A DNA stretch of 64,000 nt, taken from the NCBI GenBank assembly GCA_039619475.1, contig CM077115.1:494285352-494349351 (forward strand), given 5' to 3'. Within the stretch, counting starts at the first letter, position 1. Each line of letters opens with the position of its first letter. Below, in pieces: positions 1 to 10,999 of the stretch. The translations under genes were made by a program, and so were the position numbers. Source of the stretch: Icerya purchasi (lineage: Eukaryota; Arthropoda; Insecta; Hemiptera; Monophlebidae). The notes under the pieces are model-generated. The model was given only the letters and a program-made list of their open reading frames with translations. It had not been told where the DNA came from and did no database searches.

Positions 1-1309
1 TAAGTGATGTTTCATTAAAAGGGTACGATAGTGGTAATAATTACGGAATATAGTATTTTGAAAGATATCAAAGAAAGAAACAATTTCCGAAATAATTTGA
101 AACCATAAATTTTAGAAACATTAATTGAAATTACCAAATTTCCAGTTTTTGTAAAGACATATAACCTTATTTTAATTTTATTTTTGTTTAGTATTATAAC
201 TGAATCGATAAGAAAATCGTTAAAAACACCAACCTTCTTCGAAGTAGCAAAAACTGAACATACTTATGGTAATTTTTTCCCCTAAGATATTACAGTCACT
301 GCAGTTGCATATATCATCATCGGGTAACTCTATATGCTATGGATTAAAATAATACACAATTAAGCCAGCTAATGTACAGCTGGTTGGGTAGCGAAGTTTC
401 ATTTTAATGGAATCCCGCATTAAAAATATTGCAATTAAATAAAATAAGGTAGTTTTTTTTCTTTTTTTGGTTTTTAAATTCCGACTTGAATATTTACTCT
501 AAAAATTTAATAAAAATGTACTAAAAAGTAAATTCGCTATATACGAATGAAAAAGAAAGAAAAAGCAACGAATGTGTTTTGGAACCAAATTTTTAATTCA
601 TTTACTTTACGTTTTAAATAATGGAGAGGTACTAGTTTAAAACATTTTAAATATGGCTCACTATATTTAAATAAAAAAAAAAAACAAACAAACAAAAAGG
701 CATTCGATAAAGCATTTAACCAATTGGTAATATTAATCATCTCCATCTGTTTCTTACTAGTGGAACTCTTTTTAAAATGTACGTATCAGAAGTCTGTTTA
801 TATTTCATATCGAAGTTCGTTCACAGGAATATCGAGCTATGGTGCAAAACAGGTCTCTCTGTTTATTTACAATAGCCAGTTGTTACCACAACTGTATTCT
901 ATCTCTGTTCGTCTACATTTGCATTTGTGTTTGCTTTCCAACATTCATCTATCACCTTGCATGTTATCAGATGTAACTTCAAATCAACATCTTATCAAAA
1001 CACACACTTCATAGTTCCATTAAAAATAAAAAAGATCGCAATAAATGAATAGCATTATTCAGAATTACTCAACCTCCCGCCTGCCATCTTATTTTGATTT
1101 TTGCTTCTGCAGAAAGAAAAAAAACAACAATAGTGATTACTGAGAGACTATTTTTATTAACCGGTGCCTTATGCTTATGTGTAAGTACATTGGCGAACAG
1201 TTAAGAAAAACATTTAAAAATGAATAATGAAGTTTTTAGTTCTTATCAAGTAACACAACCTTTCTATCGCTATATCACATGCCCAAAAAAAAATAAGTTT
1301 TTTTTGTAA
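1..1309. other. AT-rich DNA, no gene recognised
   Basis: Short open frames here (537-746 minus, 724-1014 plus) are low-complexity and match no motif I know. Poly-A and poly-T tracts are frequent. I see no splice-bounded coding exon, RNA gene or terminal repeat. Confidence 0.5.
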
Positions 1310-1867
1310 ATGTCAAGTTTTTGGCGCTCTGAGGACCTAATTTTAAAGTTGGAAACCCGGGTGCCCCAAAAACTAGAAAAAGTATACGAGAAAGCGAGGC
1401 ATTTTTAACCTCGTTCAAAATTTTTAAACACTCGTGTCGCAAAAAGGGGTACACATCGTTTTTCGCGTCTTTTCCGAAAATTTCATTATAGAAATGAAGA
1501 TAGTTTCGTTCCCGACAAATAACGAATCTTTTCATCGATTATCACATGCTCGGAAAAGAAAAATTTTTCAAAAATTTCGAGTTTTCTGCACCCTACGGTC
1601 TCAATATAAAGTTGTGTAAAGTTGACCATCTATTATACACATGTTTGAGACACATTTTTTTCACCCGGTCTATTACTTACACGAACGTATTTTTTTTTTG
1701 CTGTCCAAAAGTGGCATCGAGGTTAAATAATTTTTTATCGGTATTTTTTTTTATTTTGTAGAAGAGCTTCGGTATTTTGTTTTATACTTTGAATTTCACT
1801 TTTTTAAACTGTTATCTGATAAGAAGTTATGAATTTTTTCAGGGTCATTTTTGAGGTAGTTTTCAAT

Positions 1868-1910
<43 letters not shown>

Positions 1911-2115
1911 TAACAGTTTTTGGCGTTTTTTGCTGCCCGGGATAATTGAGATTATCTTAAAGTTATCGATTGTCATAAAGAGAAGTTTAATTGTGATTTA
2001 TAAAAAAAAAAAAAAAATGTGATTTATGTTCCAATTTTGAAGTTTATAACGTTCCCGAACTACTGCATATTTTGACATTTTTGTTGTTTCTCAACTATCG
2101 TATTAGGGTTTTGTA
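1310..2115 (-). repeat. Dispersed repeat family RC, copy 1
   Basis: The reverse complement of this stretch aligns by eye, block by block, with 22640-23720. Shared blocks include 'TTAAAGTTGGAAAC', 'TTCAAAATTTTTA', 'GAAGAGCTTC' plus 'TTTTGTTTTATA', and 'GAATTTCACTTTT'. It is non-coding: short frames on both strands are interrupted and not conserved between copies. A (TA)n tract has expanded inside this copy at 1875-1908. No terminal inverted repeat or duplication is visible, so the class is unknown; a decayed non-autonomous element or a transposon UTR would both fit. Confidence 0.7.
1875..1908. repeat. (TA)n microsatellite
   Basis: An uninterrupted run of TA dinucleotides lies inside RC copy 1. 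Copy 2 lacks it, so it expanded after the element inserted. Confidence 0.95.
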
Positions 2116-2779
2116 CATTTGAACGTATAACCTGCTTCTTTTTAAAGTCAATAAAAAGATCATTTAATTTTTTTGTATTTTTTAATTTATTTGTTATTCC
2201 TTTAACATACATCAGCCACGATGAGCCAAAAGCACCAATCAAAAATGTTATTACTTAGCTTTTAACAAAGTAAAAATAATTTGTATATTGACGTCCGCTA
2301 AAATGTAATTTACTGTCAACGCATGACGTGCATCCAGGACAAGACATTCTCTGTTTAATAAGTTTTTGTGAATTAACGGTGTGTACCGGGACGTACGCAG
2401 TCGGTCAATTATCCTTCCTCTGGCCAGCAGACGTGTTCTACCGTTGATCTAATCTAATGCAGATGATTCTATCACTGACTGAAAGTGCCCATTGCTGTTA
2501 TAGTTATGGTTCCTGATTCGTTGTATCAATGGTAAATCGTGTTCATATATATATATATATATGTATTATGGTTGGTCCAAAGTTATCCGTACTGTGCCCC
2601 GAATCTCTCTATAAGAAAACCAAAAAATATCCAAGCACGCCATCATGAAGCTTGCAGTTTTCTACACAAATGGTGCAAATTTCAGCATGATAGCGCAAAT
2701 GGCAGGCCCGTACGGACCGCCGATCGCATAAAGACATCTATCAACTTTTGACGGGAAAAAAACAACAAAATTGCATCAA

Positions 2780-3240
2780 AGTTTTATTCAACAGTTGCGA
2801 ACATTGTTCCCTGCTTCTCAACGCTTCTATCCTTCTTAAAGTATCGTTCATCATTCCGTATACATTCACCCCACCTCTCGCCCCTTAAGGGTCATGGTTT
2901 TTTCGCATTCCACTGCGGGTCATCGCCGGATGATGGTGAAGCACGCCTGGACAGTTGTCTGTTTCAAATCTTCGGCCGCGCAAAGTCTAAAGAGTGGGTG
3001 AGCCACGACTCAAAACCATGTCTCCGCTGTGCGAGTTGAACAGTATGAGACCTGGCGTTATCTTGATGAAGGATGAAATTTTTGGCGATTTCTGGCTGTG
3101 TCAACTAGACGTGTCTTCCCAAAGTGTTCAGAACGTTGATGCCAGTACTCGGTCTTGACGTGATCCTCACTGGTTACCGCTTGACGGTTATGGAGCAACT
3201 GTCGCGCGTTCAGGTTTGAACCGCGCGTATGCCGTCTGTC
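2780..3240 (-). pseudogene. Tc1/mariner-like transposase relic
   Basis: Read on minus, 3090-2964 encodes 'FILHQDNARSHTVQLAQ' followed by 'THSLDFARPKI' and a stop. This matches the catalytic core of Tc1/mariner transposases: the second Asp sits in an 'HxDNAxxH' box, and the 'HPPYSPDLAP' segment follows, here degenerate. Around 2895-2790 a second piece reads 'RGERWGECIRNDERYFKKD', which resembles the C-terminal RWxKCI...YFEKD region. Several frameshifts and stops separate the pieces. The first Asp of the DDE/D triad and the DNA-binding helices were not found. Terminal repeats were not found. Assignment to the superfamily is fairly secure; the family within it is not. Confidence 0.65.
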
Positions 3241-5736
3241 TTCTAATTGCTTCCTCGTCCTATATATTTTTTTTTAAATTCCAATGTCCTCTTTTTCCGC
3301 GGAATGAACAACATAACGTTGTTCTTGCTGTATTGAAATTAGCACATCGTTAATTGCACTCGCCGCCGTCGAAAATTCTCTTTGTTTTTACCGCTAACAA
3401 AAGTTTATACACGAACCCCGCCTGTCTGCGTTTTAGCCACGCCGCTTTTTTTTACTGTCTCCTTTCCAATGGTGTACTGTAATTCTTCAAACTCAGTGTT
3501 GCCGTGCGCGCCACGTTTCTCGAACGTAAAAAGTTGGTAGCGCACCATGGATATGACTTTACGCGATCGATCCGTACGAACGTGCTTTTACGCCATTGCG
3601 CTGAAATTTGTATCGTTCCTGCAGAAAAGTTCAGGCTCCACGATCATGTGCTTGAATATTTTTTTGGTATATCTGGATTTTTTTGTCGGATAGTATTTTT
3701 GGGGTTTGTTACCATCTGGTTCGTCTGATTATTCCTCTAAAAAAATAAGTAAACATTAAATGTTAATTAAAAAGTAAAAATTGCAAAAATAGTAAAAAAT
3801 TAAAAGCGAATTTTGTTTCGAAAATTTTGTAGTAAATATAGCATTTTCGGTGGACATGGTGTATAAGTTTTGAAAACGTTCCCAGAAAGAAAGAAAAAAA
3901 TATTAAAAACTATTTTTTAATTTCGATTATTATTACGTTTTATTAAGAAAATAAATAATTTATGTTCTTCAACCGGTCGTCGTGCATCATTTTTAATAAT
4001 ATTTTCTTTTAATCAGGTTTACTAATAATTCAAGTTTCCGTTAGATATGTACCGTTCATGTCTGTTTTGAATTTGAACAAAATATTATTAGCGCGCATAT
4101 TATTTAATAATTGTTCATTGTTTCCATTAAATAAATTTCGCCTAGCTTGATAATTTTAGTTATTTATTATTTAAAATTTCAGTTATTGCAGTGTCACCTG
4201 CAGAGTTATATTTATCGATGTGTAAAAGTAGTATTGGAATATCGCATTTATTCGGGCACATCTTTTGGTAGCAGATACGTGTGTGACCAGCGATAAATGA
4301 CTTTTGTAGATTCAACGGCGAATAGGAAAGAGATTATGAATTATATTCGCGTATCATTGTATTCGAAGGAGCTTACAATCGACACGGCGCAACATCCGAC
4401 AATGCGATAAACGAAGATAGATGCAGCGAGCGAGTAATTTACATATCATAGAGCGGGACTTGGAAATCGGGAGACGTACATTTAACAACTCCGGATAGGT
4501 TTGTTAAGCTATATTAATGGCCACCACAGATCGCACTTTGGCCTTATCATTTCAACACAAGTAAACTCGAATACCGCTGCATCTTCATCATAAACGTTGC
4601 GTTCTCTCTCGCTGTCTGTTCAGTATTGTTTGTTTTTAGCCTGCTTCATCCCGTTATGTGTGATCATCTGCCCCGAGCGTACATCAATCCCGCTGCAGCG
4701 AACAACTGTTGATAGGCTAGCTTTAATCCGAGCCAAATCTGACCCCGAACTAACTTTTTTCGACATGGACTACGCGCCGTGATTTATTTTCCAGTCGATA
4801 GTCGGCTAAAAACGTATTTTATTGTTAACTTTAACATTAATCATTAGCTCGTTAAAATGAAATCTCTCTTTTCGCTGATTGTCAACTTTTCGAAGATTAA
4901 GTCTTCAAACATTTAATGAATTCTCTCTACAACCTTTAACCTTCTAAGTGTGTTGTCCCGCTCGTTTCCTATTTTACGCCTGGGTGAGTACTATTCTCTT
5001 TCTTTTTTTCTGCCTCCGGTCGCGAAACTGGTTTAATTTATTTCTGCGATTCCAGTTACCGCGACTGGTAACTCCGGTTAGTTCAACTCCCTTCCGTTGC
5101 TCTTCGACACGAATTTTAAACTTGATAATTCTTCGATTTCCGAGTTTTGGTCGGGAGTGTTCATTCTACACTCTGTTGACAGTTCATATTCTGCAGCGCG
5201 CAAAGGCAAGAAAAAAAAAGTTATAGGAACCCGATGATGGGGTTGAAATATAACGAAGATAGGGAAAACCATCATATCGGAACTGTTTTAGTGAACTATT
5301 TTTTAACTTGCTATGATTATCGATATAGTAGTATGAAAATTACGTGAAATGAAAGCGTTTGATAAGTCGAACAGAGGAGCTTTCGCTGTACTTGGAAAGT
5401 TTAACTATACATTGCGCGCTAAACCCCCACCCTCTTGAATAAAAAATTAATTTTTAACGTTTTCTTTTTTTTCTCAAAATCACTACTTTCATTTAATACT
5501 TTCTTTTATCTATATTAAGGGGCCGTATATACACTAAATACATTTAATAAGCGTTTTTTGGCGGTTTTTTTCTATATCCAAAAAGAGGACGGGGGATATT
5601 CCTCCAAAATATTTTAATATTTAATCTTCACAGATATTTATTATTCAAAATTATTTGTCATTCTTAATATCTTTCAATTATTAGAACGAAATTTGTCCTT
5701 TCCTTTTGTATACATTACGAATTATAAATTTTTTAG
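3241..5736. other. AT-rich DNA, no gene recognised
   Basis: The stretch has mixed base composition, with GC-richer patches near 3340-3650 and 4250-4750. Open frames at 3504-3728, 4597-4782 and 4948-5226 show no recognisable domain and no supporting splice context. Part of 3241-3500 may still belong to the mariner relic, but I cannot show it. Confidence 0.45.
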
Positions 5737-7577
5737 TTTTTTTTTTTTTTTTTTTTAAGTTGTGGGTCCCACAAGGCAAATGCCCGTCTGTGGGTTCCCA
5801 ACATAATTATATCGTTTATTCACAAATATAATACATCTGAATGCTAACACATTATATTGATCTTATATCTATTACTTAATTATACTTTAGCTTTTATTTT
5901 CACTGAATTACATCTTATATTTAAAACAAATACATTCATGCCCAACACACATTCTAAAGCAATATTTACTCGGAAGCCAAAAGTTATGCAGCTAAAGAAA
6001 GGAGCTACCGTGCATTTTTTTTTATGTACCTTGTTTATAATTATTCTCTTTGTTTCTTTCCTCCGCCTATTCTTTTCTCAAACTTTGCACCACGCTATCA
6101 ACCAAATTTTAATTTTGTCTTCCCATATTTTCAAATTATCTTCGTCTTTAATTTCCTTTGCTATGTGACCCAAAATTTGACTCCAAATTTCCTCTTCAAC
6201 ATTGTCAATTTTATTGTTAACCCCTTTAGGTCTTATAATAGATAATTTGTCATAGTTCCTAGTCTCATAAACCTTTTCCCTTGTCGGTAATATTATTTTT
6301 TCTGTTTTATATCTTAATAGTTTACTGTAATAAAAAAACACTTTTGGAGACATTTATTTATTATTATCCCACGTTGTGAGATTCGTATTTCTTTTTTGTA
6401 GCTTACTAATTTTCCTTAATTCTGTTTTTTTTTTTGCCACCCCTTAAATTTCAATTCCGTATCTGATTCTAGACATTGTTAATGAGTCAAAATATAATCT
6501 TATGGTTTTGTAATTCATAACCTGTTTTAATTTGTATAAAGCCGGTATAGTCTGCCTGATTTTCCTAGCAATATTATCAATATACCCTCTCCATGTTAAC
6601 GCCTTATCAAATGTAATTTCAAGGTACTTAAAATTATCAACCGTTTCTATCGGGTCACAACAGCAAACTTCCGCTCCATGAAGACAATCTACATTATGCA
6701 ATACTATTTTGGGAATGCACTTTCTAAACCTACTTGGTGTTCTTACATACATAAATTTTGATTTCTTGGCATTTATTACTAATTTTTTGTCGTGTACCCC
6801 CATCTGCAGACCTTATTCAAGTCCTCTTGAAGCATCCTTTCCGCAATTTCTACGTCCCGGTGTTCCATTATCAGAGCAATATCCTCGGCATATGCGCAAA
6901 TTTTGGCATTCGTAACACAGTTTTGTACGGAGTTCAGGTAAATTAGAAACAGTAACGGGGCTAATATAGTTCCTTGTCCTACTCCATATTTCGTTTTCCC
7001 TATATCGCTATATTCATTTCCAACATTCACTAAGCATTCCCTTTCATGTAAATAACCTCTAAACCAATTGAGAAATTTCCCTGTTATTCTAATTTTAATT
7101 AAATCCTCTATCAAAATTTCCCTATCAACTAAATAAAAAGTCTTAGTAAGATCGAAAAAAACTACCAGAAATTGTTTTCCGGATGCTAACCCTTTATTTT
7201 TATCACATGTAAATGTCCTGAGCAGTGTTATCGTAGATTTCCCCTTTCTAAACCCAAATTGGTTATGAAATATTAAATTGTTCTCTTACAGGTACATTTT
7301 AAGGTGATGACCTACATAATGCTCAACCACTTCCGCAATAATTGAAATTAATGTAATTGTTCTATAGTTTTCACAGAGTTTTTTATCCCCGCTTTTGTAT
7401 ATTGGTCTTATTATCCCTAGTTTTAACTCATTGGGGAATTTACCTTCTTTTACCGACTCATTAATTATTTTTGTTAACAATGGAGCAAGCTTTTTTACAT
7501 GTGAAATTACATCTTTCACTCGGATACCGTCGTACCCTTGAGCTTTTTTCGGCTTCATTTTTTTAATTATGGTTTTT
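5737..7577 (-). mobile_element. 5'-truncated non-LTR retrotransposon L-C (CR1/Daphne-like)
   Basis: A minus-strand LINE remnant. Its poly(A) tail is the 20-base T run at 5737-5756, preceded in element orientation by a 3' UTR containing 'TTGTGGGACCCACAAC' (a short perfect palindrome). The coding part covers the reverse transcriptase and the C-terminal domain without RNase H. The 5' end stops near 7577, within the linker just upstream of the RT ('KKMKPKKAQGYDGI'), and abuts a different dispersed repeat. A second copy of the same family is at 62690-63659 on plus. The clade call rests on the absence of RNase H and the 'YGIEIWG...LRKISKLQKR' C-terminal block typical of Jockey/CR1-group elements. 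Confidence 0.8.
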
Positions 7578-7600
7578 ATGTAAAGTAAAGTAAGTCTCAT
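6078..7600 (-). pseudogene. Reverse transcriptase ORF of L-C, broken
   Basis: In element order: 'KPKKAQGYDGI' (RT motif 0), 'IIRPIYKSGDKKLCENYR' (motif 1), a single in-frame stop at 7288-7286, 'NQFGFRKGKST' and 'VVFFDLTKTF' (motifs 2-3; FD of the active site present), 'GVGQGTILAPLLFLIYLN' (motif 4), and 'ICAYAEDIALI' (motif 5). In motif 5 the canonical F/YxDD has become YAED, so the catalytic pair is damaged. A frameshift near 6790-6803 leads to 'KLVINAKKSKFM' and 'YLEITFDKALTW'. A further break in an A-rich run near 6440 precedes the last block, 'MSPKVFFYYSKLL' to 'WEDKIKIWLI'. The element encodes no functional enzyme. Confidence 0.82.
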
Positions 7601-7735
7601 ACCCTTAACAGGGCGTCGGGGATTGTGAAGTTAAGGTAAGTTTGTATGTACTCGTACTTTAACATAAAGTTATATTTTACTTACTTATAATGGTAATTAC
7701 GGTAAATATGTTAGACTGGCAATGTTATACCGCCG
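7577..7735. repeat. Dispersed repeat RG, copy 1
   Basis: The start 'AAAGTAAAGTAAGTC' with 'CATACCCT', 'GGGAT', 'TGTGAA' and 'TTAAG' is repeated, diverged, at 44745-44890 in the same orientation. It directly abuts the 5' truncation point of L-C. It is non-coding and its class is unknown. Confidence 0.55.
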
Positions 7736-9750
7736 ATATTGTTCGGTAGTGTCTCATTCGAAGAGTATAGTGTTTCTTGGCGTACGATGAAACACTTCAT
7801 TAAATCAGCGTGTCAGAAAATTGGATTAAATACAACGATTGTAATTTCAAACAAACAAAAAAAAAGAGAAAGAAAAAAAAATCCGTAGCGCATAAATTTT
7901 ACTACACTTTAACTACGTATGTTTTTTAAAGGAGCCTAAAAACTAAATGTGCTCATTTGACATAACGTACCGAAATTAATTATAAAGGACTATACAAAAA
8001 CTTCCGAATTTTGTTGATGGGGGTAACATTATTTCGATTTTGTCAAAACCGATTACACCTGTCAAACCGTCATCGACAAATTAAAACTACAGCGTGTTGT
8101 CGAATTAAGATATTTTTATCGGTAATCTTTTGCAATGACCTACATACTTCATCAGTGGAGAAGGATTTACTGAACAGTGTCTACACACGTACCGTCACTT
8201 AAAATAATTTTTCACGAAATGCTTTAGTGAAATCTTTACAATCCCTTCTAAATTAATTAAATTCGGTTCCCGATATCTTTTAAAAAGTGACAGAAGCACA
8301 ATAATATTCCAGATCGTTCCGTCATTTTAATTAATATAGTTAATATTTGTTTATTATTTATTCGACGATCCTCAAGTTATGCAGTTTAAAATTTTTGACA
8401 CGACAAAACGTGAAATGGCCAAATTGGCTATCGAAAATTCTGAATTTTAAAAATTTGTAGACTGTTTTTTGTTGTTTTTTTTTTTTTTTTGACGATTTTT
8501 CACTATATCGGCGGAATAATGTGTTCTCGCACAAACACATTCGTATAATACGCGAAGCATTTGCGCTCGGCGTTCTTCCGGATTAGCCTACTCTCGACCG
8601 GAGTGAGCGTCTAAATTTTGCTTTACCACGTTGCTGAGTAAACACTTTAAATGGGAAAACTATACGAAAAACAACTCAACGAAGCGTTTCAAACGTAAAA
8701 TGGAAAATTCATCTTTCGAATTATTTATTTCTTTTTATAACACAATCCGATTCTAAATTAAACTTCATTTTTAAATGGAAAATTCCGTGTCGAAATTCAA
8801 CTTTTATTCGTTCCTTTCTTCTTTTTTTTTTTTAAAGAATGGAAAATTAAATCATCAAGTCGGTTTTTTTTTTGGCTTTTTTTGTTGTTTTTTTTATCGA
8901 AAGTAAAGTATAAAATTGAGGATATTTCGTTTATAATCGCGAGATAGATTGAATTTATTCGAAAAAATTCCCACTGTGGTGTACTCCTTTTTTTCGTTTA
9001 TAACTTTTAGTGGAATTTTCGATTGCATCCGAACAGTTTTCAAAGTAGCTTCTTTAATTAGATTTTACTTGCGCTGTTTCATTTTTTTCAAATTATTCCC
9101 CGAGTGTGCTCGTTGTTTGTCCTTTACCGCTCGTTTCGTTCCGTTCTTAATCAATTTGTAATTTAATTTTTTTGTTTTATCCGTAGATGAGCATTTTTCG
9201 ATTTATTTCGGTTCGAAATACGTGTCGGCTGCTGCTGGATATGTATTTTACTGAATTTCCGTACACATCTATTATTCCACCGTACACAATCTGTTTTCGT
9301 AATATCGTTTTCCCCCCTCATCGACGCTATCAATCTTTGCTTTGGCAACTTTACTTACATAAAATTCCCGATTATACCTTTGACCGAATTCCCCGGTACT
9401 TCCCAGTAACCTTTGTTCGGTTTTACTTTTCTTAAATCTGTTGAAAATTGCGAATTTTTAAAAGCACTTTTTATATTCGCCTAAATTATATAAACACTTT
9501 CCACTTGAGCAGTAAGAAAACTCGAACAACACCATTTTGTAAATGTTCGCAGTAATCGATGTGTCTAAGAAACTCTTATACTGATTCGGTATTTTCCAGT
9601 ATTTTGTATTTGAATGAGCTTTTACATAATATGCTTAATTTTACAGCTCGTTTACTTATAAAAGTAGCTTCACAATAAAAAACTTACCTAAGGTTCTTTG
9701 TGAAAAAATTAAAACGGAAACATTAAGTCACTTCAACGTCAATATTATAA
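7736..9750. other. AT-rich DNA, no gene recognised
   Basis: The stretch is dominated by A and T runs. Open frames (8011-8202, 8949-9161, 9187-9435 on plus; 8358-8540, 9163-9348 on minus) show no domain and look like chance openings. Confidence 0.5.
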
Positions 9751-10760
9751 TTTTTTTTTTTTTTAATGGGTTCGTCAACCAAGGGAACCTTTACCCAGAA
9801 ACAATAAGAAATGAAAAGGGAAAGTTATATAATAACACGAATCGTTAATAGGAATGTAACAATAGCATGGATAATAAGAGCAGAAGGAAAAGACAAGATG
9901 TAACGGTCACAATAAGCAGCAGATAGCCCAAGCCGAAACAAACGGGAGTACAGAGAGAGATGAAATCAGCGTCACAAACAACCGAATCATTTGAATGGAG
10001 AAGATAATATGGCGAAGAGGCTAATGAGAAGCGAAAACGGAAGGAAGGCAGCAAAGAATGAGTAAAAACGCATAATAGGGACAACAACAAAGCGTGGAAG
10101 TGAAGGAAACAGAAAGAACTATCACGGATTGGAAGGAAAACTAGGTTGAACAAATAAAAGGAATGATCATTAGAAAAAAAGGAAAAAGTGTACATACATC
10201 CGACCAAAATCTAAAATGAAAGTTTTATACATAGCGACAAGAGATTAGAAGATGGGATTTTTTTGAAGAAGGAAAAAGAAGAAGCAGCAACCCGAGCCAA
10301 AGAATCAGCCGCCTCACTACTAAAGATGCCAGAATGGTCAGGAACCCATATGAATTATCAGTATGAACCGCACGGAGAGAAGAAAGAATCCGAATGAAAG
10401 AACGTATATGGAGAGTAATAATGTCACAGGAGTGATCAGGAAGACGAGAAGAGATGGCTTCTCGTAGAGTCAAAAACAATCAGAAAAAAAAACAATTAGA
10501 GGAGATAAAAATAGCGGAATATTAAATAGCCATCAACTCGGTCGTAAATATGGAACAGAAAAAAGGAAGACAAACAGATTCAGAGAAGTTGTAATCTGGA
10601 AGAATAAAAGAAGCACCAACACCAGCAGGCTCTTTAGAACAGTCAGTGAAAATTGTTACATAAGAAAGAAAGAGGAAATTGACAGCGCTGTAGAAAATTA
10701 CGGCTGGAGGGAGAAATTTCGAAAATACAGACAAAATAAATACTCTGGAAGGATGGCTGA
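9751..10760 (-). mobile_element. LINE L-A copy 1, 3' fragment with RNase H remnant
   Basis: A minus-strand fragment ending in a poly(A) tail (T run 9751-9764 on plus). The last unique bases in element orientation, 'GTTGACGAACCCATT', are the same as the 3' end of the plus copy at 51592. Translation on minus gives an RNase H domain: 'FTDCSKEPAGVGASFI' (10650 downward; TDGS has become TDCS), 'FTTELMAI' (about 10545), and 'FIWVPDHSGIFSSEAADSLA' (10353-10300; GH has become DH). Near the end, 'CDADFISLC' is a degraded CCHC zinc knuckle. It has several frameshifts. The apparently long minus frame at 9845-10207 is in the wrong phase for most of its length. Confidence 0.8.
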
Positions 10761-10999
10761 TATTAAAACTTGAACGATTTACATTTTAAATAAATAACAT
10801 TTACAAACACTCTGAATAATTGGTGACTCCGATATAATAATAATTGCTGTGTTTTTTATTTCTAGATATCTTTTTAAATTATATGTAGATAAATCGATAA
10901 CCCGTTTGTTGACATTTGTAAATACAAAATAAATAAGTTTCCCTTATTAACAAACAAAAATAAGTATAAATTTAATTTAACATAAAATAAAAATACCTC

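Noticed and set aside
9845..10207. 120-codon minus-strand ORF as a membrane protein
   Set aside because: It lies in the decayed 3' part of LINE L-A. Its hydrophobicity comes from pyrimidine-rich DNA read out of phase.
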